Numbered from the stretch's first letter, positions 7,314-16,643 are shown. The stretch is DNA of 28,893 nucleotides from Bacteroidales bacterium (GCA_007132865.1 SLNU01000099.1:1-28893); one strand, 5' to 3'. A program made the numbers and translations. The notes: generated by a model not told the origin, from the sequence alone.

Positions 7314-9947
7314 TCAGGGCTTCAGCGTCCGGAGCTGTTCTTCAATGACCCGTATCCTGGCCTGGGCATCCCGCTGCTTTTTTCGTTCACTTTCCACCAC
7401 GGATGCCGGGGCATTACCGACAAATTTCTCATTGGCAAGCTTTTTCTCAATGGCCTTGAGAAAACCCTTCTGGTACTTCAGGTCGTTTTCCAGCGAGGCA
7501 ATCTCCGCTTCCACATCCACACCCTGATCCAGCGGTATATAAAACTCGGTGGTGTCCACAATTACCGGGAAGGCATTCTCCGGCTTGCGGTCTATGTATT
7601 TCAGTTTGTCAATGTTGCAAAGTTTTTTTGCAATGCTGTCAAATGTGGTATCCGGAACTTCGTTGTTGTTTTTCCGGATATACAACTCGATGGACTGTTT
7701 GGGGGAGAGGTTTTTCTCTTGCCTGAAGTTGCGGATGGCCATGATGGCCTGCCTGGCCCGCGCAAAGCGGTCCGTGATCTCCCGGTCGAATGCTTCCGTT
7801 TGGGGATATGGGGCGATGGTGATGCTTTCCGGGTCGGTCTCCTTCCGGATTCGTTGATAGATTTCCTCCGTAATGAATGGCATGAAAGGGTGCAATAACC
7901 TCAGCAGACTGTCAAGGAAAGAAATGGTGGATGTGTAGGTGGACTGGTCCATGGATTTTCCATATGCCGGTTTGACCATTTCCAAATACCACGAGCAGAA
8001 GTCATCCCAAATCAGTTTGTAAACAGCCAGCAATGCATCTGCCATGCGGTATTTTGAGAAGTGGTCTGCAATGCCCTCCAGGCTTTGGTTCAGGTTGGAA
8101 CGGAACCAGTCCACGGCCACACTGGCCTCTTCCGGCTGCGGCAGGGCCTTTTCAACATGCCAGCCCTGGGTCAGCCGGAAAGCGTTCCATATCTTGTTGC
8201 TGAAATTCCTGCCCTGTTCACAAAGGGACTCTTCAAACAACAGGTCATTCCCGGCCGGCGAAGAGAACAGCATCCCTACACGCACCCCGTCTGCCCCGTA
8301 ATGGTCCATCAGTTTCAGCGGCTCCGGGGAATTGCCCAGCGATTTGGACATTTTCCTGCCCTGCTTGTCACGGACGATCCCGGTAAGATAGACATTTTTA
8401 AAGGGGATGTCCTTGCGGTATTCCAGTCCGGCCATGATCATCCGGGCCACCCAGAAAAAGAGGATTTCGGGGGCGGTGACCAGGTCGTTTGTCGGATAAT
8501 AATAACGGATCTCCTGGTTGTCAGGCTCGTTGATGCCATCAAAGACCGAAATGGGCCAGAGCCATGAGGAGAACCAGGTGTCCAGTACATCCTCGTCCTG
8601 TTTCAGATCCTCATCCCTGACGGAGGGCCCGTGCTGCTCCCTTGCCTTTGCCAGTGCCTGTTCCCGGTCAAGCGCCACGATGATCTGTCCGTCGGGCAGG
8701 TACCAGGCCGGAATCCGGTGTCCCCACCACAACTGCCTGCTGATGCACCAGTCACGTACGTTCTCCATCCAGTGCTTGTAAATGTTCTTGAACTTGGGTG
8801 GGTGGAATTTGATGGTGTCGTCCATGACCACTTCCAGTGCGCCCTCGGCCATGGCATCCATTTTCAGGAACCACTGCATGGAGAGTTTGGGTTCGATCAC
8901 CTCGTCTGTCCGCTCAGAATAGCCGAGGCTGTTAATGATTTCCTCCACCTTGACCAGGTGGCCCCGGGCTTCCAGTTCGCGGCTGATTTTCTCCCGTACG
9001 GCAAACCTGTCTTCCCCGATAAAGATCTCCGCTTTCTCATTCAGGGTCCCGTTGTCGTTGAAAATATCTATGCTAGGCAAATTGTATTTGATGCCCAGGT
9101 TGTAGTCGTTGATGTCATGGGCCGGGGTTACCTTGAGTGCACCGGTCCCGAATTCCGGATCCACATATTCATCGAAAATGAACGGGATGGGCCGGTTGAT
9201 TAGCGGGACCAGAGCGGTTTTTCCCCTGAGGCCGGCTGCCCTTTCATCTTCCGGGTGGATGCAGATGGCCGTATCTCCCAGGATGGTTTCCGGCCGGGTT
9301 GTGGCGATGGTCACATATTCGTTGGGCTCCCCCTGGATCTGGTAGCGCAGGTAATAGAATTTTGACCGTACCTCCTTGTGGATTACTTCTTCGTCGGATA
9401 CGGCCGTCAGCGCACTTGGATCCCAGTTCACCATCCTGACACCCCTGTAAATGAGGCCCTTCTCATACAAATCGACAAATACGCGCAGCACCGATTCCGA
9501 CAACCCTTCGTCCATGGTAAAGCGGGTGCGCTCCCAATCACACGAAGCCCCAAGTTTTTTAAGCTGCTCCAGGATAATTCCGCCATGCTTTTCCTTCCAC
9601 TCCCAGGCGTGGTTTAGAAATTCCTCCCTGCTGAGGGTCTTTTTGTCGATGCCTTCCTCTTTGAGCTTGGCCACCACCTTGGCTTCCGTGGCAATGGACG
9701 CATGGTCGGTGCCGGGCAGCCAACAGGCATTGTAGCCCATCATGCGGGCCCGTCTGACCAGTATGTCCTGTATGGTATTATTCAGCATATGGCCCATATG
9801 CAGCACTCCGGTGACATTGGGCGGAGGGATGACGATGGTGTAAGGCTCCCGCTCATCGGGTGTGGATCTGAAATAACCTTTTTCCAGCCAGAAGGAATAC
9901 CATTTTTCTTCGTTTTCCTTCGGGGAGTATTGCTTGGGGATATCCAT
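7314..9947 (-). CDS. valS: Valine--tRNA ligase
   Basis: 877 residues, the normal length for bacterial ValRS. Charges tRNA-Val with valine in the cytosol. Class I signatures: H-M-G-H at residues 50-53 (HIGH motif) after P-P-P-N-V-T-G, and K-M-S-K-S in [10 protein letters not shown]. The editing (CP1) domain lies between, with T-T-R-P-E-T and [12 protein letters not shown]. The C-terminal anticodon-binding region is followed by a coiled-coil arm (last about 65 residues, with Q-G-V-D-V-E-A-E). ATG 9947 was chosen because M-D-I-P-K-x-Y-S-P begins the family alignment; the longer frame to 10043 would run through the promoter. Confidence 0.98.
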   Translation of the reverse strand: MDIPKQYSPKENEEKWYSFWLEKGYFRSTPDEREPYTIVIPPPNVTGVLHMGHMLNNTIQDILVRRARMMGYNACWLPGTDHASIATEAKVVAKLKEEGIDKKTLSREEFLNHAWEWKEKHGGIILEQLKKLGASCDWERTRFTMDEGLSESVLRVFVDLYEKGLIYRGVRMVNWDPSALTAVSDEEVIHKEVRSKFYYLRYQIQGEPNEYVTIATTRPETILGDTAICIHPEDERAAGLRGKTALVPLINRPIPFIFDEYVDPEFGTGALKVTPAHDINDYNLGIKYNLPSIDIFNDNGTLNEKAEIFIGEDRFAVREKISRELEARGHLVKVEEIINSLGYSERTDEVIEPKLSMQWFLKMDAMAEGALEVVMDDTIKFHPPKFKNIYKHWMENVRDWCISRQLWWGHRIPAWYLPDGQIIVALDREQALAKAREQHGPSVRDEDLKQDEDVLDTWFSSWLWPISVFDGINEPDNQEIRYYYPTNDLVTAPEILFFWVARMIMAGLEYRKDIPFKNVYLTGIVRDKQGRKMSKSLGNSPEPLKLMDHYGADGVRVGMLFSSPAGNDLLFEESLCEQGRNFSNKIWNAFRLTQGWHVEKALPQPEEASVAVDWFRSNLNQSLEGIADHFSKYRMADALLAVYKLIWDDFCSWYLEMVKPAYGKSMDQSTYTSTISFLDSLLRLLHPFMPFITEEIYQRIRKETDPESITIAPYPQTEAFDREITDRFARARQAIMAIRNFRQEKNLSPKQSIELYIRKNNNEVPDTTFDSIAKKLCNIDKLKYIDRKPENAFPVIVDTTEFYIPLDQGVDVEAEIASLENDLKYQKGFLKAIEKKLANEKFVGNAPASVVESERKKQRDAQARIRVIEEQLRTLKP

Positions 9948-9995
9948 AGGGTTCTTGCTGTCGTTAAATAAAATGCAGGCGTGTAAAAAACGGGA

Positions 9996-10003
9996 CAAAG
10001 GTA
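9996..10003 (-). promoter_or_regulatory. Bacteroidota -7 element TACCTTTG for valS
   Basis: The minus strand reads TACCTTTG, 49 bases before the valS ATG. It is the same octamer as at 5285-5292. No exact TTTG 19 bases upstream. It supports the shorter valS start. Confidence 0.5.
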
Positions 10004-10115
10004 AGAAAAAACAGCCAACCCCAGGTCCCGGTCCCCGCATCATTTTTTATGGTTCAGGGGCGTGGTTTACGGTGTAAATGTGTGGATTTTATGGGCGGGG
10101 GCGTGGTTTTTTTCA

Positions 10116-10123
10116 TATATTTG
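10116..10123 (+). promoter_or_regulatory. Bacteroidota -7 element TATATTTG for the repeat-protein gene
   Basis: TATATTTG matches TAnnTTTG and lies 17 bases before ATG 10141, so the leader would be about 10 bases. It excludes the upstream in-frame start at 10078. Confidence 0.5.
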
Positions 10124-10140
10124 TCTTAAAGGCATATGCC

Positions 10141-10992
10141 ATGACCGGTGCCACGGCAAATCCATACCCTTCCGGGAGCTCGCTGCCCCGGGACCTTCAG
10201 CGGAGCCTGGGGTCAGAAGATCCCCATGCCCGGAGCCGGGCGGTAGGGCAGGTGACGGACCAGGAGTTGCTGGAAAGGATCGCATCGAATGATCCGGACC
10301 GTCAGGTGAGGCGGGCAGCCGTGATGCGGATTGCCTGTGAACAGGCCTTGTTCCGCATTGCCTGCAGGGACCATGACTATTATGTCCGCCAGGCCACGCT
10401 GTCACGTATCCGGAGCGGAAGGCTGCTTGCAGAGGTCATCCTGGGCAAGCAGGACGACTATTATTTTTGCAAGGAGGCATTGGCGGGCATCCAGGATGAG
10501 GATGTATTGGCCGGACTGATCGAGGGGCTGACTGACCGGGACATTAAATCGGCGGTGGTGCAACGGATCTCTGACCAGGACCTGCTGGCCGCCATCGCCT
10601 GCTCCCAGAGTGACTTCTATGTGCGCGCAGAGGCACTGAAAAAAATATCCGACCCGGAAGTATTGAGGAAGCTGGCACTGCATGACCCGGACTATTACGT
10701 GCGGTCGCTGGCGGTCAACCAGCTGGATGACCCGGAACTGCTGGCCCATATTGCTGCCAATGATCCCGATTACAATGTGCGGGGGCAGGCCGTGCTTCGG
10801 ATTAGTGACGAAACGGTCCTTGCCGGTGTTGTCCGGGGCGACCCGGACCATGAAGTCAGAAAAAAGGCCGTTGGGAACATGGAAAATACAGCGCTTCTGG
10901 AGTCCCTGTTTCTTGAAACGCAAGATCAATTATTGCAGCGGGCTCTCCGTGCACGGCTTGCAACGCTGACTCCCGGGCATGCTGCAGGTTAG
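10141..10992 (+). CDS. Helical-repeat protein (leucine-rich repeat variant / HEAT-like), function unknown
   Basis: 283 residues, almost wholly built of about ten consecutive 26-residue repeats with consensus D-P-D-Y-x-V-R-x-x-A-[VL]-x-x-I-x-D-x-x-[LV]-L-A-x-[IL]-A. The best copies begin D-H-D-Y-Y-V-R, Q-S-D-F-Y-V-R, D-P-D-Y-Y-V-R, D-P-D-Y-N-V-R and D-P-D-H-E-V-R; the first and last copies are degenerate. The unit length and D-P-x-x-x-V-R start fit the LRV/HEAT-like superhelical families, which usually bind other proteins. No signal peptide, membrane segment or catalytic motif, so a cytosolic scaffold or adaptor is the most that can be inferred. ATG 10141 was chosen from the TATATTTG element just upstream. 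Single gene between valS (divergent) and rnz (convergent). Confidence 0.85.
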   Translation: MTGATANPYPSGSSLPRDLQRSLGSEDPHARSRAVGQVTDQELLERIASNDPDRQVRRAAVMRIACEQALFRIACRDHDYYVRQATLSRIRSGRLLAEVILGKQDDYYFCKEALAGIQDEDVLAGLIEGLTDRDIKSAVVQRISDQDLLAAIACSQSDFYVRAEALKKISDPEVLRKLALHDPDYYVRSLAVNQLDDPELLAHIAANDPDYNVRGQAVLRISDETVLAGVVRGDPDHEVRKKAVGNMENTALLESLFLETQDQLLQRALRARLATLTPGHAAG

Positions 10993-11029
10993 GGTGGGTG
11001 AGAATGCAGGTGCTGCGGGTTAGGGTGGG
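10981..11029. repeat. Imperfect direct repeat spanning two convergent stop codons
   Basis: GCTGC[A/G]GGTTAGGGTGGG occurs at 10981-10998 and 11012-11029 (17 of 18 identical, offset 31). The first copy holds the TAG stop of the plus-strand repeat-protein gene (10990-10992); the second holds the stop of the minus-strand rnz gene (11020-11022). The whole 27-base gap between the genes lies within the duplicated block. Confidence 0.9.
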
Positions 11030-11982
11030 GGTGCGGCCTTGATCCCGACCACTTGGCCCTCCTCCGCAAGAATGGTGTTTGGGAACACTTGCCTTGCCTC
11101 CTTTAGAAACTGATCCATGTCTTTGTACCGGGCCGAATAATGGCCCAGCATCAGCTGGCCAGCACCCGCTTTTTTTGCCAGGGAAGCGGCCTCTATTGTG
11201 GTGGAATGGGTTTTTTCCTTTGCAATGTCTGCCTTGTCCTGTAAAAACGTGGCTTCATGGTAAAGCAGGTCTGCTCCCATAACCTGGGCAAGAAACTTTT
11301 CGGTGTAGGCTGTATCGGAGCAGAAGGCGTATGACCTGGCCGCTGGCGGACTCCTGGTTATTTCCTCATTGGGAACGACTGTTCCATCCGGCATCAGCAG
11401 GTCCTTTCCCCGCTTGATGCCCCCCATTTGCCTGACAGGGATGCCGTACCTGGAAATACTCTCCCTCCTGATGTTACGTTCGAGGGGCTTTTCCCGGAAC
11501 AAATACCCAAAGCAGGGTATACGGTGTTCCATTTCAAGGCTTTCCACCCCAAGGTCTGCATCTTCAAAAACGATGTCCCCACCCTTCACCACCTCGTGAA
11601 AAACAGTTTCAAACTGAGGTACCAGTCCCGATACCCGGAACTGCACCTCGATCACTTCCCGAAGTCCGGGCGGTGAATATACATGCAGCGCGTCTTTCCT
11701 TCCCAGCAGGTGGAGTGAGAAAAGAAGCCCTGGAAGGCCCAGGTAATGGTCCCCGTGCATGTGGCTGATGAAGATGTGGTTGATGCGCATCATCGGGATT
11801 TTCATCCTGCGCAGCTGCATCTGGGTTCCTTCGGCACAATCCAGAAGGAACCATTTGTTGTGGAAACGCAGGGCCTGGGCTGTGGTATGACGCAAGGAAG
11901 TCGGGGTGGCCGCTGAGCTGCCCAGTACATGGACCTCAAATGTCCTGTATGCGGGACTGCTGCTGGCGGATTTACCGCTCAT
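11020..11982 (-). CDS. rnz: Ribonuclease Z (tRNA 3' endonuclease)
   Basis: 320 residues, in the normal range of the short RNase Z form. Cuts the 3' trailer of tRNA precursors. Beta-lactamase-fold zinc motif S-H-M-H-G-D-H (H74, H76, D78, H79) followed by G-L-P-G-L-L; later H-R-I-P, C-S-D-T-A-Y, Y-H-E-A-T-F, H-S-T-T and L-G-H-Y-S-A-R-Y supply the remaining zinc and phosphate contacts. Its start overlaps the end of iadA by 11 bases, indicating translational coupling in the minus-strand operon. An S-rich stretch of about ten residues precedes the conserved F-E-V-H-V-L-G start, so the true start might be slightly downstream, but no better ATG is present. Confidence 0.95.
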   Translation of the reverse strand: MSGKSASSSPAYRTFEVHVLGSSAATPTSLRHTTAQALRFHNKWFLLDCAEGTQMQLRRMKIPMMRINHIFISHMHGDHYLGLPGLLFSLHLLGRKDALHVYSPPGLREVIEVQFRVSGLVPQFETVFHEVVKGGDIVFEDADLGVESLEMEHRIPCFGYLFREKPLERNIRRESISRYGIPVRQMGGIKRGKDLLMPDGTVVPNEEITRSPPAARSYAFCSDTAYTEKFLAQVMGADLLYHEATFLQDKADIAKEKTHSTTIEAASLAKKAGAGQLMLGHYSARYKDMDQFLKEARQVFPNTILAEEGQVVGIKAAPPP

Positions 11983-13132
11983 AACTGCCCTTCTTCAGCA
12001 TTTTCCCGTCTTTTACCATCGGCGTTCCGTTGGCAAGCATGTGGATGATCCGGAAATCCCCGTCAATCAATACCAGGTCAGCATCCCTGCCTTTTTGGAT
12101 GCGGCCCTTGCGATTCAGTTTCAGGATGTCTGCCACATTGGAGGTGACCACCTTTAACGCATCTTCCAGAGGCAGCCCTTCCTTTTGGACCGTGTCAACC
12201 ATTTCATCGAACAAGGAGCGGGGCGTTCCCATTTCCAGCCTCCGGAGGTTCCCTTTTTCGTCAAAGTCTGGCAGGGAACCACATGCGTCACTGGTCATCG
12301 TGATATGCTCCAGCGGCACGCCCGCCCTGACCAGTCCGGCAATGGCCGCGGAGGGTTTAACTTCTTCATCGGGGTAGTAAGGGTAGGAGCTGGAGGTGAT
12401 GTCCACATAGCCTTTCTTCCCATATTCCTTGGCATCCTCGTAAATGTGATGGTTCCGGTTGCAATGCGTGGGCAGGAATTGTGTCAGGCGCAACTCACTG
12501 GCTTCCACTGCGTCGTAAAGGGGCTGGAACGGGTCTTTCGCATCCCCCATATGGATATTCAAAATGCCCGCCTTGCCGCCCAGCATGCCACCTACGCGCG
12601 CGTGTTGGGCCAGCCTGACCAGTTCGGGCAGGGTGGGGAAGGAGGAGCGGTGGTCGGAGATGGCGATCTCCCCTGCCCCTATTACTTCTTCGATCAGGGC
12701 AATGTCTTTGCCGACATCTCCCAGTATGGTCGGGCTGGGTACCTGGTAGGAACCGGTATAAATCCAGGCGCTGACCCCTTCCTGCCGCAGGGCCTTGGCC
12801 TTCATCAGCACGGCCTCCACGCTCCGGGTCATGCCGTCGGTACCCAGGCATCCGATGACGGTGGTGACCCCGGCTTCGAGCATATGGCTCAACTGGATCT
12901 CCGGAGTTCGCGTAGCCGGACCGCCTTCTCCGCCGGCCCCGGCAATATGCACATGGGCGTCAATCAGTCCGGGGATCATCTTCAGCCCCTTGCCGTCAAT
13001 GACCTTCACTTCCCATCCGACGGGTATGGATATATTATCGGCAAGCATCAGGATGGACCTTTCACCGATCAGCACATCTATTACCCCCAAAGGTTCCGGG
13101 GCGTATACCTCGCAGTTTTTTATCAGTATCAT
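11972..13132 (-). CDS. iadA: Isoaspartyl dipeptidase (beta-aspartyl peptidase), Glu-bridged type
   Basis: 386 residues, an amidohydrolase-fold enzyme that hydrolyses beta-aspartyl (isoaspartyl) dipeptides released from damaged proteins. Metal ligands: H60 and H62 in D-A-H-V-H, H194 in N-I-H-M-G-D, H223 in P-T-H-C-N-R-N, D282 in T-S-D-A-C-G-S. Where E. coli IadA has its carboxylated bridging lysine (from memory, K-C-A-I-S-D-H), this protein has E155 (E-I-A-I-S-D-H-R-S), so a glutamate probably bridges the two zinc ions. Length and the C-terminal G-R-I-Q-K-G-R-D-A-D-L-V segment are typical. It starts 35 bases after rseP ends and overlaps rnz by 11 bases. Confidence 0.93.
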   Translation of the reverse strand: MILIKNCEVYAPEPLGVIDVLIGERSILMLADNISIPVGWEVKVIDGKGLKMIPGLIDAHVHIAGAGGEGGPATRTPEIQLSHMLEAGVTTVIGCLGTDGMTRSVEAVLMKAKALRQEGVSAWIYTGSYQVPSPTILGDVGKDIALIEEVIGAGEIAISDHRSSFPTLPELVRLAQHARVGGMLGGKAGILNIHMGDAKDPFQPLYDAVEASELRLTQFLPTHCNRNHHIYEDAKEYGKKGYVDITSSSYPYYPDEEVKPSAAIAGLVRAGVPLEHITMTSDACGSLPDFDEKGNLRRLEMGTPRSLFDEMVDTVQKEGLPLEDALKVVTSNVADILKLNRKGRIQKGRDADLVLIDGDFRIIHMLANGTPMVKDGKMLKKGSYER

Positions 13133-13167
13133 ATGCTTGTGTGTTTTACCCCGGTCCGGTCAAGGCG

Positions 13168-14490
13168 TTACCTGAACAGGCGCAGGATGTCGTTGAAATT
13201 CACAAAGACGAGCAGGGACAGCAAAAGCAGCATGCCGACCATCTGGGCATATTCCATGAATTTGTCCCCCGGCTTGCGGCCGGCAACGATCTCATAGACC
13301 AGGAACATTACGTGGCCCCCGTCCAGCGCCGGTATCGGCAGTATGTTCATAATGGCCAGGATGATGGAAAGGAAGGCGGTAATGGTCCAGAAATGCATCC
13401 AGTCCCAGGTCGGCGCGAAAATGCTGCCGATGGTGATAAATCCCCCGAGGCTTTCACTGACCTTGACCTCGGGTCGGAACAGCAGCCGCAATTCCCGGAA
13501 ATAGCCTGTGGTGGTGGAATAGGCTTTTCCAATGCCAGCGGGGACCGACTCAAAAAAAGAATAGGAGCGGGTCTCAAATTCCAGAAATTCATTTATGGGT
13601 AAAGCATAAGCCCCGATCCGGCCCTCTTCGGATACTTCTATCTCCAGCTCCAGTTGCCGGCTGTCGCGTTCCACAAGGATTGTGGTGGTCTTTCCGGCAA
13701 ACTGCCCGATGGCGCTGGCAAATTCATCGAACGACCAGGTTTCCCTGCCGCCAATCCCCAGGACATGGTCCCCGATCTCTAAGCCTGCTTCCCTGGCCGG
13801 TGATACGGGGAGAAAATCGGCTACCACGTATGGGTACCTGACCGAGAAAAACCCCCGCATCCGGTTGGATATAAGTCGCCCGAAAAAGTCTTCCGGCACT
13901 TCCAGGGTCACCAGCTGGCCGTCCCGCTCCACGGTCACCGTCTGTATGTCTCCCAGCACGAATTCCCGCGGAATATCCAAAAAGTCTTCCACTTCCTGTC
14001 CATCCAGCATCAGGATCTTGTCGCCAGTCTGCATGCCGATATCCAATGCGAGGGAATCGGCCACGATGCCATATTTCAGGTTTTTGACCGGCAGGTATTG
14101 CTCCCCGCTGATGAAAAGCATGAAGATATAGATCAGGGCTGCCAGTATGATGTTTGCCGTGACCCCGCCCAGCATGATGATCAGGCGTTGCCAGGCCGGT
14201 TTGGCGCGGAACTCATGGGGTTGAGGAGGTTTCTTCATCTGGTCCTTGTCCATCGACTCGTCGATCATGCCCGAGATCTTCACATAGCCACCCAGCGGCA
14301 GCCACCCGAGTCCGTATTCCGTCTCGCCCCGTCTGAATTTGAACAGACTGAACCATGGGTTGAAAAACAGGTAAAATTTTTCAACCCTGGTCTTGAAAAG
14401 GCGGGCCGGCACCATATGTCCAAGCTCATGGATGATGATCAATATGGACAGGCTCAGAAAGAATTGCAGTGCTTTTATCAGGATCTCCAT
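13168..14490 (-). CDS. rseP: Site-2 zinc metalloprotease RseP
   Basis: 440 residues, M50 family intramembrane protease. H-E-L-G-H at residues 21-25 in the first membrane helix carries zinc ligands H21 and H25 and catalytic E22; N-I-L-P-I-P-A-L-D-G-G-H near the C terminus supplies the third ligand. Between them are two PDZ-like domains (G-D-K-I-L-M-L-D-G and G-D-H-V-L-G-I-G-G) in the periplasm. The motif continues M-V-P-A-R, where many homologues have F-x-x-A-[KR]. Inner membrane; cleaves anti-sigma factors and leftover signal peptides. It follows dxr by 24 bases, a pairing common in bacteria. Confidence 0.96.
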   Translation of the reverse strand: MEILIKALQFFLSLSILIIIHELGHMVPARLFKTRVEKFYLFFNPWFSLFKFRRGETEYGLGWLPLGGYVKISGMIDESMDKDQMKKPPQPHEFRAKPAWQRLIIMLGGVTANIILAALIYIFMLFISGEQYLPVKNLKYGIVADSLALDIGMQTGDKILMLDGQEVEDFLDIPREFVLGDIQTVTVERDGQLVTLEVPEDFFGRLISNRMRGFFSVRYPYVVADFLPVSPAREAGLEIGDHVLGIGGRETWSFDEFASAIGQFAGKTTTILVERDSRQLELEIEVSEEGRIGAYALPINEFLEFETRSYSFFESVPAGIGKAYSTTTGYFRELRLLFRPEVKVSESLGGFITIGSIFAPTWDWMHFWTITAFLSIILAIMNILPIPALDGGHVMFLVYEIVAGRKPGDKFMEYAQMVGMLLLLSLLVFVNFNDILRLFR

Positions 14491-14514
14491 TCGGTTTCCA
14501 GCAGTTAATTTACA

Positions 14515-15696
14515 TTATGATTTTTTGCGGATACGGCCAATCAGCATGCGGGCCGCATCTCTTGCCTGCCGATCCGTTTCCAGCAGGGCCTCCAGGTTCG
14601 GGTCCACGGTAAACGGGACCTCATCCATGCACCGGGCGATCACTTCCGGTATATCCAGAAATCCGATTGCATCCTGAAGGAAGGCTTCCACCACCATCTC
14701 GTTGGCGGCATTCAGGATGCAGGGCATGCTGCCGCCTTTCTCCAGTGCGCGGTAGGCCAGGCCAAGGCAGGGAAAGCTTTCGTTGTCGGGTTCCTCAAAG
14801 TTCAGCTGAGGATAATCCAGAAAACTGAAACGCTCCATGCCGGACTTTTGTCTGACCGGATAGGTCAGGGCATACTGAATGGGCAGCTTCATGTCGGGAA
14901 GTCCCATTTGTGCCTTCATTGAACCATCCTCGAACTGGACAGCAGAATGAATGATGGATTGCGGATGCACCACCACCTGTATCTGATCTGGCCTTAAATC
15001 AAAAAGCCATCTGGCCTCAATAACCTCCAGGCCTTTATTCATCAATGTGGCCGAATCAATGGTTATTTTATCGCCCATATCCCAGTTGGGGTGATCCAAA
15101 GCCTGTTTTCTGGTAACCTTGCAAAGGGCATCCCGTTTCATTCCCCGGAATGGGCCACCACTGGCAGTAAGGATAATCTTCTCCAACGGATTAAAGAGCT
15201 CTCCCACCAAACACTGGAAGATGGCAGAATGTTCAGAGTCGACCGGAATGATGGATGCGCGGTGCACATTCACCATCCTGGTGATCAGGTGTCCGCCTGC
15301 AACCAGGGTTTCCTTGTTGGCCAAGGCAATGGTCTTTCCATGTTCGATGGCCCGGATCGTCGGCTCCAGTCCGGCTATGCCAACCATCGCTGTCAGAACC
15401 AGGTCTATGGGTCCGAATTCCAAAACCTCCGAAACCGCCTCCTTCCCTGCAAACACCTTTACCGGATGGTTCTTCAGGGCCTCGCTCACCTGGGGGTAGT
15501 GGGATTCGTTCCCGATTACCACCGCATTTGGCAGGAACTCCATGGCCTGTTCGATCAGCAGCCGGGCATTGTTTCCGGCGGTCAGCACCTCCACGGAAAA
15601 AGCACCTGGCAGCTGGCGGACCACTTCCAGTGCCTGGCAGCCAATGGAGCCTGTGGAGCCCATAATGGCCAGATTCTTTTTTCGGGGAGCTTCCAT
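14515..15696 (-). CDS. dxr: 1-deoxy-D-xylulose 5-phosphate reductoisomerase
   Basis: 393 residues from ATG 15696. Converts DXP to 2-C-methylerythritol 4-phosphate with NADPH, the committed step of the non-mevalonate isoprenoid pathway. NADPH-binding G-S-T-G-S-I-G lies at residues 13-19; V-D-S-E-H-S-A-I and T-I-D-S-A-T-L-M-N-K-G-L-E form the metal and substrate site. An in-frame TTG at 15705 overlaps the previous stop codon, but ATG 15696, five bases after that stop, places the family start normally. Short spacings on both sides (5 and 24 bases) place it inside the M23-dxr-rseP-iadA-rnz operon. Confidence 0.96.
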   Translation of the reverse strand: MEAPRKKNLAIMGSTGSIGCQALEVVRQLPGAFSVEVLTAGNNARLLIEQAMEFLPNAVVIGNESHYPQVSEALKNHPVKVFAGKEAVSEVLEFGPIDLVLTAMVGIAGLEPTIRAIEHGKTIALANKETLVAGGHLITRMVNVHRASIIPVDSEHSAIFQCLVGELFNPLEKIILTASGGPFRGMKRDALCKVTRKQALDHPNWDMGDKITIDSATLMNKGLEVIEARWLFDLRPDQIQVVVHPQSIIHSAVQFEDGSMKAQMGLPDMKLPIQYALTYPVRQKSGMERFSFLDYPQLNFEEPDNESFPCLGLAYRALEKGGSMPCILNAANEMVVEAFLQDAIGFLDIPEVIARCMDEVPFTVDPNLEALLETDRQARDAARMLIGRIRKKS

Positions 15697-15701
15697 GGAG
15701 G

Positions 15702-16574
15702 TCAAAAAATTATATAGTCCAGTGGGTTTACGGGATTTCCGTTAAACCAAAGCTCAAAATGCAAATGGGTCCCGGTTGAATAAAGTCCGGTATCCCCGAT
15801 GATGGCAATGACCTCCCCGGCTTTCACCGGGCTGCCTTCTGCCTTCAGAAGGGTGCTGTTGTGCTTGTAGACCGAGACCAGGTTGTTGCTGTGCTGGATG
15901 CCGATGGTATATCCGGTTTCCATGGTCCACGATGAGAACAGCACCGTGCCGTCAAGCGTTGCCTTCACCGGTTCATTCTGGTCGGCCACCACATCCACCC
16001 CGAAATGCATGTTGGCGGGGTCAAAATGGTTGGTAATGATGCCTTTTACCGGTGGAAAGAAAAAAAACTGATTGATGCTTTGGGTCATGGACAGTTCCTC
16101 GCTGATCCAGAGTCCATACTGCGCCTGCCCTTCGATCTCAGCCCGCAGCAGGGAGTCCTCCCGGGACCGGGGCAGCTCCTCAAAATCGATGTTCTCCTGG
16201 TTCAAAAGGCTGATCGGCATGATTTCCTCAGGTTCCCGCCCTTCAATGATGTTACGGATGTTGTGGATATACAGGTCCTTTTGCCTGAGGTCCCTTTCGA
16301 GTGAATCCGCCCTGAGCATCAACTCCCTCAACACCTGACGGGTATTGAAATCGGCATAGCCCGGGATGTATTCCTTCAGCGGGGTGAAGGCAATCAGGTA
16401 AATGGTGGCCACCACCAGGAAGATGCCCAGCGTCCCGAAGAACAAAAAGACATTGAAGCGGGTCAGGCGGAACGAAATCTTTTTTTCAAGGGTTTCGTCA
16501 TTCATCAGTACCAGGCGATATTTGGCATGGAGCTTATGAAAGAATCCGCTTTTTCGCTTGGTTTTTCTTGCCAT
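15702..16574 (-). CDS. M23-family metallopeptidase (LytM/murein endopeptidase-like), membrane anchored
   Basis: 290 residues. A basic cytoplasmic segment (1-40) precedes one membrane helix (about 41-64), then a charged region likely to be coiled coil (80-150), then the LytM domain. Zinc ligands H190 and D194 in M-H-F-G-V-D and H272 in H-L-H-F-E are present with H270 and H238, so the enzyme looks active and should cut peptidoglycan cross-links in the periplasm. ATG 16574 was chosen over an upstream start at 16631: it follows a TAATTTTG element by about 32 bases and starts M-A-R-K-T-K-R-K. First gene of the minus-strand operon, divergent from porW. The porW/M23 neighbourhood is one I recall from other Bacteroidota. 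Confidence 0.92.
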   Translation of the reverse strand: MARKTKRKSGFFHKLHAKYRLVLMNDETLEKKISFRLTRFNVFLFFGTLGIFLVVATIYLIAFTPLKEYIPGYADFNTRQVLRELMLRADSLERDLRQKDLYIHNIRNIIEGREPEEIMPISLLNQENIDFEELPRSREDSLLRAEIEGQAQYGLWISEELSMTQSINQFFFFPPVKGIITNHFDPANMHFGVDVVADQNEPVKATLDGTVLFSSWTMETGYTIGIQHSNNLVSVYKHNSTLLKAEGSPVKAGEVIAIIGDTGLYSTGTHLHFELWFNGNPVNPLDYIIF

Positions 16575-16606
16575 TGCAATACGGTCTAATCCTTTTATGG
16601 AACCTG

Positions 16607-16614
16607 CAAAATTA
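16607..16614 (-). promoter_or_regulatory. Bacteroidota -7 element TAATTTTG for the M23-dxr-rseP-iadA-rnz operon
   Basis: The minus strand reads TAATTTTG. Expected start of transcription is near 16600, leaving about 26 bases to ATG 16574. The position expected for the -33 element is occupied by the right arm of the palindrome at 16626-16637. Confidence 0.5.
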
Positions 16615-16621
16615 ATAAAAA

Positions 16622-16643
16622 TTAGGGGCAATTGCCCTGCTAA
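16622..16643. promoter_or_regulatory. Palindrome, candidate operator between divergent promoters
   Basis: GGGCAATTGCCC (16626-16637) is a perfect 12-bp inverted repeat, flanked by TTAG (16622-16625) and CTAA (16640-16643), which extend the symmetry with a two-base offset. It lies between the -7 elements of the leftward M23 operon and the rightward porW gene and overlaps the expected -33 region of the leftward promoter. The form fits a dimeric regulator site; the regulator is unknown. Confidence 0.45.

Noticed and set aside
12185..13297. 370-codon plus-strand frame opposite iadA
   Set aside because: IadA is complete with all metal ligands on the minus strand; the antisense frame has no recognisable motif.
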